Origin: Vibrio sp. 10N.286.49.B1 | GTDB lineage: Bacteria; Pseudomonadota; Gammaproteobacteria; Enterobacterales; Vibrionaceae | Direction: 5' to 3' | Assembly: GCF_002873335.1 (NCBI RefSeq) | Contig: NZ_MCUW01000078.1 | Location: 152,887-216,886 of the forward strand | Length of the DNA stretch: 64,000 bases | Shown: in pieces, positions 28,927 to 37,822 of the stretch | How positions within the stretch are numbered: position 1 is the first letter of the stretch | Layout of the letters: every line of letters begins with the position of its first letter | The notes under the pieces: generated by a model | Told to the model about the DNA's origin: nothing | Database searches by the model: none | What the model saw: the letters and a program-made list of their open reading frames with translations, nothing else | Translations under genes and position numbers: made by a program

Positions 28927-29050
28927 AACTATACAGTTAACAAGCCATTCCTGGTTTGCTAATAAAAACTATTAATAATTAATGACTTGCTGGTATTACT
29001 TGTCGCTCTAGACTACTTTTTAAAGACAAGCAGAACATGGTAGTTGAAGA

Positions 29051-30085
29051 ATGAACATGAAATTATCGGCATTATTTCTAGTGGTAACAGTGCTTAGTGC
29101 CTGTGGAAAAGCCCCTCCACCCATCCCTGAACCCGAGTCGCGCCCTGCAAAATTGTTCTCTGTTTCAGTGGGAAACAGCCAGTTCGAGCGCACGTTTCCT
29201 GCAACGTCTGAAGCAGGTGATAAAGCCGTGTTGGCGTTTCGAGTGCCAGGACAGTTGGATAATCTTTTTGTACGCTCAGGGCAACAAGTGATGAAAGGTG
29301 ATCGACTCGCGAGCCTTGACCCTGATGAGTATCAGTTGTTAGAGAAGCAAGCGAAAGCCAACTTCCGTTTGGCAGATGTACAATACCAGCGTGCATTAAA
29401 ACTTCGCAAAAGTCAGGTGGTATCAGAGCAGGATTACGATCAAGCAAATGCCAATATGAAATCAGCAAAAGCAGCTTGGTCACAAGCTCAGGCAAATCTT
29501 GACTACACCAATTTAGTTGCTCCGTACAATGGAACCATTTCGATTATTCCTGCCGATAATTATGAATACATCCAAGCCAAAGAAGGCGTGATGAACATTC
29601 AATCGAACCAGTTGCTCAAGGTTATATTTCAATTGCCGGACTATTTATTAAACCGGTTTCAAGGGGATCATCAAATCGACGCGTCGATGGCATTTGATGC
29701 CTTTCCTAGTAATGAATACGAACTGACATTTCAAGAAATCGATACCGAGGCAGACCCTAAGACTGGGACTTATAAAGTGACCATGATAATGGCACGCCCC
29801 TCTGACCTTGGTGTATTGCCTGGAATGGCTGGGCAGGTCCGAATATTGGCTCGTAGTACGGCAGCAACCGTCATTCCAGTGTCTGCCCTTTTCATTGAGA
29901 ACGATAAGCAGTGTGTTTGGAGAGTGACGAGCGGCGGCATTGTTGAGAAGGTTGCAGTGGAATTGAATGACAAACGACAAGTTATTTCAGGGCTTGAAGA
30001 TGGAGATAAAATTGTCATCTCGGGCGTTCAAAGCATTAAACCTGGCATTCAGGTCCGAGAGTGGATTAAGGAGAGAGGATTATGA
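29051..30085 (+). CDS. RND efflux periplasmic adaptor lipoprotein (VexI-like)
   Basis: A 344-residue membrane fusion protein. The lipobox is LSAC (cysteine near residue 18). Lipoyl-like halves (AFRVPGQLDNLFVRSGQQV and LVAPYNGTISIIP) flank a short helical hairpin, and a beta-barrel follows. It links an RND pump to an outer-membrane channel. It is the first gene of a three-gene operon next to psp, matching V. cholerae vexIJK, where two adaptors serve one pump. An ATG two codons on (29057) is an alternative start. Confidence 0.87.
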   Translation: MNMKLSALFLVVTVLSACGKAPPPIPEPESRPAKLFSVSVGNSQFERTFPATSEAGDKAVLAFRVPGQLDNLFVRSGQQVMKGDRLASLDPDEYQLLEKQAKANFRLADVQYQRALKLRKSQVVSEQDYDQANANMKSAKAAWSQAQANLDYTNLVAPYNGTISIIPADNYEYIQAKEGVMNIQSNQLLKVIFQLPDYLLNRFQGDHQIDASMAFDAFPSNEYELTFQEIDTEADPKTGTYKVTMIMARPSDLGVLPGMAGQVRILARSTAATVIPVSALFIENDKQCVWRVTSGGIVEKVAVELNDKRQVISGLEDGDKIVISGVQSIKPGIQVREWIKERGL

Positions 30086-31161
30086 GAATTTATCGATTCA
30101 CGACTCTTCTTTGTGCCGCTCTATTTGTCTTTGGTTGTGATAAAGCATCGATAGAAGAGAGGCATGATATCCCTAAGGTGAAGGTAACAGAGATTGGAAA
30201 GTCTGAGCTAAAAAGTCAGTTATATTTCCCAGCTCTGGCGTCGGCTGCAGACCGTTCTCACCTCAGCTTTCGTGTCGCTGGTGAAATTAATAATATCACT
30301 TTAAAAGAAGGCGACTTTGTAAAAAAAGGAGACATATTAGCCACCTTGGAACCAACTGACTTTCAATTAGATGTGGATAATGCTCAAGCAAGGTATGCCG
30401 TTATTGATAGCCAGTATCGCCGCTCTAGCCCGTTGGTTGAAAAAGGGTTATTGGCGAAGTCTCAGTTTGATGAAATTGCCGCGCAGCGCGCCTATGCTCG
30501 TGCCGAGTTTGACCTTGCAAAATTGCGCCTGTCATTCACCCAGCTCGTTGCGCCTGTCGATGGCGTCATTTCCCGCGTGTCTGCTGAGCAATTTGAAAAT
30601 ATTCAAATAGGGCAACACGTGGTGAATATTCACAGTGTTGAAGAGGTGGAAATTATCCTTCAATTGCCCGATAGCTTTTCGCTGAATCAGCCTAAAGATA
30701 ATGATATTGATCATATAGAAGCCATCATACGGGTTCCATCTGGGAATGAATATACGGCACGGCTCAAAGAGTTTACTACCCAGCCAGACCCTGCGTTAGG
30801 GACGTTCACGGCAACGCTTATTCTGCCTATGCCTAAAGATGAATACATACTTGATGGCATGGCTGTGGATGTGACATCTAAAGCTAAAGATATCGGACTA
30901 AAGTTGGATATGGGCGTCAGTGTGCCGATTGAAGCGGTGTTTAACCAAGATGGCGATATGCTTGATGACTTGGACAAATTTGTTTGGGTACTGAATGGCG
31001 ATAACACCGTGACGAAACAAAAAGTACTGACCGGTAAAGTATCGCGTTCGACGATTCAAATCCTTGAGGGACTTGATAACGCTCAAGTGATAGTGATTGC
31101 AGGTGTTGCCAGGTTACGAGATGGCATGGAAGTAGAAGTATTACCGCAGGAGGCGAAGTAA
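30082..31161 (+). CDS. RND efflux periplasmic adaptor lipoprotein (VexJ-like)
   Basis: A 359-residue second adaptor with its own lipobox (FVFGC) and lipoyl halves (SFRVAGEINNITLKEGDFV and LVAPVDGVISRVS). It overlaps the first adaptor by four bases and the pump gene by one, so all three are translationally coupled. Presence of two different adaptors suggests a mixed adaptor ring around the pump trimer. Confidence 0.87.
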   Translation: MRIYRFTTLLCAALFVFGCDKASIEERHDIPKVKVTEIGKSELKSQLYFPALASAADRSHLSFRVAGEINNITLKEGDFVKKGDILATLEPTDFQLDVDNAQARYAVIDSQYRRSSPLVEKGLLAKSQFDEIAAQRAYARAEFDLAKLRLSFTQLVAPVDGVISRVSAEQFENIQIGQHVVNIHSVEEVEIILQLPDSFSLNQPKDNDIDHIEAIIRVPSGNEYTARLKEFTTQPDPALGTFTATLILPMPKDEYILDGMAVDVTSKAKDIGLKLDMGVSVPIEAVFNQDGDMLDDLDKFVWVLNGDNTVTKQKVLTGKVSRSTIQILEGLDNAQVIVIAGVARLRDGMEVEVLPQEAK

Positions 31162-34100
31162 TGAGCCAAGAAGAAAAGAAGTCTTTGCCTCAAAGCGACG
31201 ATGAGATTACCGGTGTAGCAGCCTATTTTATTCGTAACAAGGTGATCAGTTGGATGTTGTCATTGATCTTTTTGATCGGCGGCGTGTCTGCTTTTTTTGA
31301 CTTAGGGCGATTGGAAGATCCAGCCTTTACGATTAAAGACGCAATGGTCGTGACCTCATACCCAGGCGCAACGCCTCAGCAAGTTGAAGAGGAAGTGACT
31401 TACCCCATTGAAAAGGCCATCCAACAGTTAACCTATGTGGATGAGATCAACTCTATTTCTAGCCGCGGACTTTCTCAAATCACCGTGACCATGAAAAACA
31501 ATTATGGTCCTGATGATTTACCACAAATATGGGATGAGTTACGACGTAAGGTTAACGATTTAAAAGGTTCCCTTCCACCTGGGGTGAATGATCCAACGGT
31601 TATTGATGATTTTGGTGATGTTTACGGGGTGCTGCTTGCGCTCACTGGTGAGGGATACAGCTATAAGGAAATTTCCGATTACGTGGATTATTTACGCCGA
31701 GAGCTAGAGCTGATTGATGGCGTAAGTAAGGTCTCGGTGACGGGGCAGCAACAAGAACAAGTCTTCATAGAAATTTCAATTAAGCGTATTAGCGCCTTGG
31801 GTATTGCGCCAAGTACGATTTTTAACTTATTGCAAACACAAAACATTGTCTCGGATGCTGGTGCGACGAGGATAGGAAACGAATACATCCGAATTCAACC
31901 AACGGGTGAATTTACCGACGTGGGCGAGCTAGGCGATTTAATCTTGACCGAAGGCGGGGCAGAAGGGCTCATTTACCTAAAAGATGTGGCCAATATTAAA
32001 CGTGGCTTCATTGAAGTGCCTACCAATATTATCAATTTCAATGGCGAGGTTGCACTTAATGTCGGCGTGTCTTTTGCTACGGGTGTCAACGTAGTAGAAG
32101 TCGGAGAACGCTTTGACCGTCGCTTAGCTGAACTGAAGTTTCAACAGCCGGTCGGTATCGATATTTCGGAAGTGTACAGCCAGCCTAAGGAAGTGGATAA
32201 ATCGGTGCGCGGCTTTGTCGTGAGCCTAGCGCAAGCGGTGGCAATTGTCATCATCGTGTTGTTATTTTTCATGGGACTTCGTTCCGGGCTATTAATTGGT
32301 TTGATACTGTTGCTCACCGTGTTAGGCACCTTTATTTTTATGCAGTATATGGCGATAGATCTGCAGCGGATATCGCTAGGGGCGCTAGTCATAGCCCTGG
32401 GGATGCTGGTGGATAATGCCATTGTGGTGGTGGAAGGGATCTTAATCGGAACCCAGCGTGGGAGGACAAGGCTTCAAGCTGCGACCGACATTGTGACGCA
32501 AACAAAGTGGCCGTTATTGGGGGCAACAGTTATAGCGGTGACGGCTTTCGCGCCAATCGGACTGTCTGAAGATTCCACTGGCGAATATTGTGGAACGCTG
32601 TTTTCCGTACTGTTGATTTCATTAATGTTGAGCTGGTTTACTGCCATATCATTGACACCATTTTTTGCTGATATGTTCTTTCGCGGACAAAAAATCAAAG
32701 GCGGTGAAGAGGGAGGCGAGGGCAATGATCCTTATAATGGTTTCGTCTTTACGATGTACCGAAAATTCTTAGAGTTTTGTATGCATCGTGCTTGGTTAAC
32801 CGTGGTTTTCCTGATTGTTTGTCTGGCTGGAAGCTTGTATGGGTTCACGAAGGTGAAGCAATCATTCTTCCCTGCATCAACGACACCCATGTTTCAGGTG
32901 GATGTTTGGTTACCTGAGGGGACCGATATTCGAGCGACGAATACTAAGCTTGAGGTGTTAGAGCGTTGGATTGCAGAGCAACCAGAGACCGCTCATATCA
33001 CGACGACGGCAGGTAAAGGCTTACAGCGTTTTATGCTCACGTACTCGCCGGAAAAAAGCTACGCAGCGTATGGAGAGATCACAACGAGGGCGAAAAGCTA
33101 CGAACAGTTAGAGCCGCTAATGACGCGTTTTCGGTCTTATGTCGATAGTACATTTCCTGAAATCAATTATAAGCTGAAACAGATCGAGTTGGGTCCGGGC
33201 GGCGGCGCCAAAATTGAGGCACGTATCATTGGCTCTGACCCTACCGTACTGCGAGGCATTGCAACACAGGTGATGGACATTATGTACGCCGACCCTGGAG
33301 CCTTTAACATTCGCCATGACTGGAGAGAACGAACGAAGGTTCTGGAACCTATTTTTAACGAGAGCCAAGCGCGACGTTATGGGATTACTAAGTCTGATGT
33401 CGATGATGTACTGATGATGTCTTTTTCGGGTAAATCCGTTGGGTTGTATCGTGATGGAACAACACTCATGCCGATTGTCGCGCGCCTTCCGGATGAAGAG
33501 CGTGTCGACATTCGTAATATCGAAGGCATGATGATCTGGAGCCCAGCCTTGTCGGAATTTATTCCGTTTCAACAAGTGACGCAAGGGTATGACATTCGCT
33601 GGGAAGACCCGATTATCGTTCGTAAAAACCGCAAAAGAATGCTCACCGTGATGGCTGACCCTGATCTTTTAGGAGAAGAAACGGCCGCAACATTACAAAA
33701 ACGTATTCAGTCACAGATTGAATCTATCGAGCTACCTCCTGGTTACTTCTTGGAATGGGGTGGAGAATATGAATCGTCTGGCGACGCTCAGGCTTCATTG
33801 TTCCAAACCATGCCGATGGGTTACTTGTTTATGTTTTTGATCACCATCTTCTTGTTTAACGCGGTAAAAGAAGCGCTGATTGTCTGGTTGACCGTGCCAC
33901 TTGCCATAATAGGAGTGACAACGGGTTTACTTGCCTTAAACACGCCATTTGGTTTCATGGCTTTACTCGGATTTTTGAGCTTATCTGGAATGGTGTTGAA
34001 AAATGGTATTGTGCTTCTTGACCAAATAGAGATAGAGATTAAATCAGGAAAAGAGCCGTATTTAGCGGTTGTCGACGCGGCATTAAGTCGGGTGCGTCCG

Positions 34101-34271
34101 GTTTGTATGGCGGCAATTACGACGATATTGGGGATGATCCCTTTGCTTCCTGACATCTTTTTTAAACCCATGGCGGTAACGATAATGTTTGGTCTGGGCT
34201 TTGCGACGGTGTTGACGTTAATCGTGGTACCGGTACTTTATCGATTATTCCATCGTGTGAAAGTGATTTAA
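31161..34271 (+). CDS. RND family efflux pump (VexK-like)
   Basis: A 1036-residue inner-membrane pump with the duplicated 12-helix RND architecture. The TM4 proton-relay motif reads GMLVDNAIVVVEG, one Asp kept and the second an Asn as in many non-AcrB members; the TM10 lysine is in LSGMVLKNGIVLLD. Porter-domain sequences are typical. It expels bile salts or detergents in the V. cholerae homologue. The C-terminal end VVPVLYRLFHRVKVI is standard. A terminator follows. Confidence 0.9.
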   Translation: MSQEEKKSLPQSDDEITGVAAYFIRNKVISWMLSLIFLIGGVSAFFDLGRLEDPAFTIKDAMVVTSYPGATPQQVEEEVTYPIEKAIQQLTYVDEINSISSRGLSQITVTMKNNYGPDDLPQIWDELRRKVNDLKGSLPPGVNDPTVIDDFGDVYGVLLALTGEGYSYKEISDYVDYLRRELELIDGVSKVSVTGQQQEQVFIEISIKRISALGIAPSTIFNLLQTQNIVSDAGATRIGNEYIRIQPTGEFTDVGELGDLILTEGGAEGLIYLKDVANIKRGFIEVPTNIINFNGEVALNVGVSFATGVNVVEVGERFDRRLAELKFQQPVGIDISEVYSQPKEVDKSVRGFVVSLAQAVAIVIIVLLFFMGLRSGLLIGLILLLTVLGTFIFMQYMAIDLQRISLGALVIALGMLVDNAIVVVEGILIGTQRGRTRLQAATDIVTQTKWPLLGATVIAVTAFAPIGLSEDSTGEYCGTLFSVLLISLMLSWFTAISLTPFFADMFFRGQKIKGGEEGGEGNDPYNGFVFTMYRKFLEFCMHRAWLTVVFLIVCLAGSLYGFTKVKQSFFPASTTPMFQVDVWLPEGTDIRATNTKLEVLERWIAEQPETAHITTTAGKGLQRFMLTYSPEKSYAAYGEITTRAKSYEQLEPLMTRFRSYVDSTFPEINYKLKQIELGPGGGAKIEARIIGSDPTVLRGIATQVMDIMYADPGAFNIRHDWRERTKVLEPIFNESQARRYGITKSDVDDVLMMSFSGKSVGLYRDGTTLMPIVARLPDEERVDIRNIEGMMIWSPALSEFIPFQQVTQGYDIRWEDPIIVRKNRKRMLTVMADPDLLGEETAATLQKRIQSQIESIELPPGYFLEWGGEYESSGDAQASLFQTMPMGYLFMFLITIFLFNAVKEALIVWLTVPLAIIGVTTGLLALNTPFGFMALLGFLSLSGMVLKNGIVLLDQIEIEIKSGKEPYLAVVDAALSRVRPVCMAAITTILGMIPLLPDIFFKPMAVTIMFGLGFATVLTLIVVPVLYRLFHRVKVI

Positions 34272-34280
34272 CACGCGTGG

Positions 34281-34290
34281 CCCCCCCCCC
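34281..34290. repeat. Mononucleotide C10 tract
   Basis: Ten consecutive C residues followed by five Ts, 10 bases after the pump stop codon and outside any gene. Confidence 0.85.
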
Positions 34291-34310
34291 TTTTTGAGCG
34301 ACTATCGAAA

Positions 34311-34346
34311 CACTGCCACCGAATAAGGTGGCAGTGTTATTTTTTA
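34311..34346 (+). terminator. Terminator of the efflux operon
   Basis: CACTGCCACC and GGTGGCAGTG form a 10-bp stem around GAATAA, followed by TTATTTTTT. Confidence 0.9.
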
Positions 34347-34509
34347 TATAACGGTAAATGGGTCAACGTAATGATTACGCCGATGTACTAATGTAGAAAT
34401 ATTGTCGTGTCTTGAATACTATAACGTCGTGAATGCGATAGCTTCATGAATAATATTATGCCGTGAAGACCCTGTGTATTGATTTAAGTGAACTCGTGAA
34501 GGAATAATT

Positions 34510-35121
34510 ATGTGCAAACGCTGTCCTTGGCTCGACCAAACAAAAGCCGACTATGTCGATTATCACGACAAAGAATGGGGCGTCCCTGTGTTGGACGATA
34601 GGACCTTGTTTGAATTTCTGGTACTGGAATCTGCGCAGGCGGGGTTGAGTTGGTATACGATATTAAAGCGACGTGAAGGATACCGCAAAGCCTTCGCTAA
34701 CTTTGATGTAGAAAAGGTGGCAAAGTTTACCGAGCAAGATGAAGCAAGGCTAATCGAAGACACAGGGATTATTCGTAATAAACTCAAAATCAAATCGACG
34801 GTGACAAATGCTCAATTTTTTATTGAAATCCAGCGTGAGTTTGGGTCCTTTAGCCAATATGTGTGGTCGTTTGTCGACAACAAAGTACTGGTTAGCAACT
34901 GGGATAAACTGGAAGACTACCCTGTAACCACGCCAGTATCGGATGCACTAAGCAAAGACTTGAAGAAGCGTGGATTCAAGTTTGTTGGCTCGACCATTAT
35001 TTACGCATACCTCCAAGCGGCGGGCCTTATAAATGACCACAGCAAAGATTGTTATCGACGACAAGAAGTCATTGATAGCTACAAGTCTTTGGGCGTAGAG
35101 TACTTCGAAAGAAAGGCCTGA
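34510..35121 (+). CDS. tag: DNA-3-methyladenine glycosylase I
   Basis: A 203-residue base-excision enzyme removing 3-methyladenine from DNA. The zinc snap is intact: an N-terminal Cys (MCKRCPW) and His (DYHDKEWGVPV) with C-terminal HSKDC. The substrate pocket stretch is ESAQAGLSWYTILKRRE. It is preceded by GAAGGA. It stands alone, with a hairpin (35176-35201) between it and the convergent gene. Confidence 0.95.
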   Translation: MCKRCPWLDQTKADYVDYHDKEWGVPVLDDRTLFEFLVLESAQAGLSWYTILKRREGYRKAFANFDVEKVAKFTEQDEARLIEDTGIIRNKLKIKSTVTNAQFFIEIQREFGSFSQYVWSFVDNKVLVSNWDKLEDYPVTTPVSDALSKDLKKRGFKFVGSTIIYAYLQAAGLINDHSKDCYRRQEVIDSYKSLGVEYFERKA

Positions 35122-35236
35122 TGGTATAAGCGTCCAATCATGTTTTCGATAATTGAACGGTCGACTCAGTCCTTTGTGTCAGCCGGTTGATCGGCCGACA
35201 CTATCCCACTGACTTGTCTTTGCCTATTCACTACAG

Positions 35237-36028
35237 TTAACGACGAATGGTATTGGTGACTTCACCAATACCCTCAATACTAACGCTTACAGTATCATTG
35301 GCTTGAAGGGCTCGTGTTCTGCCGGGAGTGCCAGCAAAGATTAAATCTCCTGGTTTTAAAGGAATATATTGGCTGATGTAAGAGACAATCGCCTCGACAC
35401 TGTGGATCATGTTTTCTAAGCTTTCTTGTTGAACAACCTTGCCATTGAGCGTTGTGGTGATGGCTTGATTCGAGATATCTAGATTCGTTTGAATGAGGGC
35501 AGAAACGGGTCCGAAGTCTTTGGCGCCTTTTGCTCTCCACCATTGCAGGTCACTGGATTGCCAACTGCGTTCCGTTAAATCATTCCCTACGGTGTATCCA
35601 AATACACAGTGTTTTGCCTGTTGTGCCTCGACCGCGTCGCAAAGTTTACCTATCACAATAACTAACTCGCCCTCAAAATGAACATTGCGAGCGTCAGTTG
35701 GCAATACGATATCGCCGTCTACCCGTATTGATGGCGCTGATTTGAAAAATATTTCAGGCTTTTTTTCTCCAGCATTACCTGCGTGACTACGAAAGTTCAG
35801 GCCAACAGCGAAGACGTTGCCGTTGTCGATGGGAGAGCGTAACTTGCTTTTTTGGTAAGGAACGGTGGCCTTTACGTCAAACGACGAGAAAGGTGTGGAG
35901 GTCAACACGTCCATTGTTTCACCGGAGGCGATGCGTACCCATTCGACTTCACCGTTTATTTCTGCGCGTCCATATTGTTCGGCAAAAATTGGCGGAGTAA
36001 AAAGTGCAATCAGCAGAAAAAATTTCAT
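35237..36028 (-). CDS. Exported FAH-family hydrolase/isomerase-like protein
   Basis: A 263-residue fumarylacetoacetate hydrolase family protein. Motifs: VFAVGLNFRSHAGN, EGELVIVIGK (metal-binding Glu residues), FGYTVGNDLTERSWQ, KGAKDFGPVSALI and PLKPGDLIFAGTPGRT. Cytoplasmic members hydrolyse or isomerise acylpyruvates. Unusually, the protein begins with a signal peptide (MKFFLLIALFTPPIFAEQYG, cleavage after FA), so it should act in the periplasm. The typical GTP-aGV motif of the family appears as AGTPGRT. It is single-gene, convergent with tag and divergent from the next gene. The substrate is unknown. Confidence 0.85.
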   Translation of the reverse strand: MKFFLLIALFTPPIFAEQYGRAEINGEVEWVRIASGETMDVLTSTPFSSFDVKATVPYQKSKLRSPIDNGNVFAVGLNFRSHAGNAGEKKPEIFFKSAPSIRVDGDIVLPTDARNVHFEGELVIVIGKLCDAVEAQQAKHCVFGYTVGNDLTERSWQSSDLQWWRAKGAKDFGPVSALIQTNLDISNQAITTTLNGKVVQQESLENMIHSVEAIVSYISQYIPLKPGDLIFAGTPGRTRALQANDTVSVSIEGIGEVTNTIRR

Positions 36029-36250
36029 GAACCATCCTTGTTATCTTTGGAATCAGAAGTCAGCACCATCTCGAACAGGGTCTGGTGATGACTCGATTAT
36101 TACTGCGCTTTACTAGCGTAGCAGCGGTTGTGTAGCCGTGCTGGAATAGTCATACGGATTTAAAACAGAATCAGATTAAAGGGGGCTCAAAATTGCGTTA
36201 CCAATGCGTGTTATAGTACGAGCAAATAAATCAACGAATTGAATGGTGAT

Positions 36251-36931
36251 ATGGAAAAGTTTTCTTCGATTTATGCCCGCGCAGCAGAGCGTAAAGGTGG
36301 TGAAATAGCACTAGAGTCATTAGTGAATAAGCCTTTAAGCACCTCAGAACTGTTAGCTATACCTGATGATAGATGGCTTGCGGCATTTACTATGAAAGTA
36401 TTTCAATGTGGTATTTCTTGGCAGGTTGTTCGTAATAAATGGGCTAATTTTGAAGACGTGTTTTTCCAATTTCGAGTTGATCCGTTGCTAATGCTTTCTG
36501 ATGAACACTGGGAGCAAAAAGCTCAAGACCCTCGAATTATTCGTCATCTTACGAAAGTAATGTCAATACCAGTTAACGCACAGATGATTCAATCAGCGCG
36601 TTTTGAGCATGATTCTTTTGCCGATATGGTTGCCAATTGGCCGTCGGAGTCGATGGTGGAGTTATGGCTATACCTAAAAAAACATGGCGCGAGGCTAGGG
36701 GGGAATACCGGCCCGTACGCACTGCGTCAACTCGGTGTCGATACGTTTATTTTGTCCTCTGATGTTGAAAACTATTTGAGAAATACGCAAGTGATCGATT
36801 CTGGGAAAGGCACTAAAAGGGCCTTGAAAGCGGCCAATTCTGCGTTTGCAGATTGGCAACAAGAATCTGGACGGTCATTGTCCGAAATCAGCCAGATTAT
36901 TGCCTTCGGCTTTGGTGACAACCGATTGTAA
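36251..36931 (+). CDS. Divergent Tag-family DNA glycosylase-like protein
   Basis: A 226-residue protein. The core resembles Tag: TMKVFQCGISWQVVRNKWANF matches the pocket helix of Tag, and KHGARLGGNTGPYALRQLGVD resembles the helix-hairpin region. It lacks the N-terminal Cys/His and C-terminal His-x3-Cys that hold zinc in Tag. It may therefore act on a different lesion or not be a 3-methyladenine enzyme. An ATG four codons upstream (36239) is possible; GGTGAT before 36251 favours the latter. Confidence 0.8.
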   Translation: MEKFSSIYARAAERKGGEIALESLVNKPLSTSELLAIPDDRWLAAFTMKVFQCGISWQVVRNKWANFEDVFFQFRVDPLLMLSDEHWEQKAQDPRIIRHLTKVMSIPVNAQMIQSARFEHDSFADMVANWPSESMVELWLYLKKHGARLGGNTGPYALRQLGVDTFILSSDVENYLRNTQVIDSGKGTKRALKAANSAFADWQQESGRSLSEISQIIAFGFGDNRL

Positions 36932-36986
36932 TGTGATATTGGTTAAGCAATCAGTGACCCTAGGTGATAACCCGCGACATTAAATT

Positions 36987-37017
36987 AAAAACGCAGCCAT
37001 TATTGTGGCTGCGTTTT
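36987..37017. terminator. Bidirectional terminator
   Basis: AAAACGCAGCCA and TGGCTGCGTTTT form a 12-bp stem with T-runs in both directions, between the Tag-like gene (+) and the ACT protein gene (-). Confidence 0.92.
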
Positions 37018-37038
37018 GCTTTCTAACATGCTGGGGTA

Positions 37039-37554
37039 TTAAGATTCCATTATGACTCGAGTGTCTTCACTCAGCGCTTCAAGCTCATTCGCTATATCAC
37101 TTATTTTCATGGCCTGCGGGATCTTGAGAGCAATGTTTGCCGTGAACAGACTTGAGCTGATACCGCCCCCTCCTGCTAAAAAGACACGATGGCAGTCCAT
37201 GTCTAATATACGAATGTCTTGGGCGTCGAGATATTGAGTGATCTCGTTTACAATCCCAGAACGATCATTGGCATCTAAGCGTAAATGATAAATGGTTTCT
37301 TGATCATGAATATGTGGGTCAGTGTCCGTAATCTGAACAGTAAGGTTTGGATAGTCTTGAAAGGCACGTTTAACCACCTCCTGATTTTCACTCGGTAGTT
37401 CTACTTTGATAACCGCAGAGACATGATTTTCTAAGAAATTGACCTTGCTCACTAGCCATTTACCATCATTTTCATGGGTAATAGCCGCCAAATTTTGAAT
37501 CGTGGTTGGGGTCGCTTGGCCGATAAAGCTGACGATGAAAGTAGTACTGATCAT
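37039..37554 (-). CDS. ACT-domain protein, GcvR family
   Basis: A 171-residue protein of two ACT domains (MISTTFIVSFIGQATPTTIQ near the start and IYHLRLDANDRSGIVNEIT in the middle), as in GcvR, the glycine-cleavage repressor that acts by binding GcvA. The second domain contains a glycine cluster LAGGGGISSSLF. GGAGG seven bases before the ATG at 37554 sets the start. Its neighbours do not concern glycine, so this could be a paralogue with a different partner. Confidence 0.75.
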   Translation of the reverse strand: MISTTFIVSFIGQATPTTIQNLAAITHENDGKWLVSKVNFLENHVSAVIKVELPSENQEVVKRAFQDYPNLTVQITDTDPHIHDQETIYHLRLDANDRSGIVNEITQYLDAQDIRILDMDCHRVFLAGGGGISSSLFTANIALKIPQAMKISDIANELEALSEDTRVIMES

Positions 37555-37764
37555 ACAATGACCTCCACAAGTAAACATAGATAACTAACTGATTAGTTAA
37601 GTGTAGTTTAGAACTATTCTAATGACATAGCACGATGGACCTCTAGGAATTTAATCAAACCCTTGGCATTTATCTGATTTTTTGTCTCCGCCCACATTTT
37701 CGGTAATCAACAATGTATCGTGAGTCATCCAGTAATAGTGATTCTATGTCTTGAAATATAAATG

Positions 37765-37780
37765 TAGACCGACCGGTTTG
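37765..37780. promoter_or_regulatory. NemR-type operator, copy 1
   Basis: TAGACCGACCGGTTTG: half-sites TAGACC and GGTTTG around four bases. It lies 43 bases before the aldehyde dehydrogenase start. It is identical over 18 bases to copy 2 and fits the TAGAC-N4-GTCTA type of E. coli NemR. Confidence 0.75.
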
Positions 37781-37822
37781 TTTTGTGTATAGTGACGTCA
37801 ACTCAACAATGAAGGTGACACA

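Noticed and set aside
33117..33584. A 155-codon frame antisense to the RND pump gene
   Set aside because: Same reasons: contained in a strong gene and without start signals.
34281..34290. Poly-C tract as a phase-variation switch of the pump
   Set aside because: It is located after the pump stop codon and cannot shift the frame; it could only touch the terminator region.
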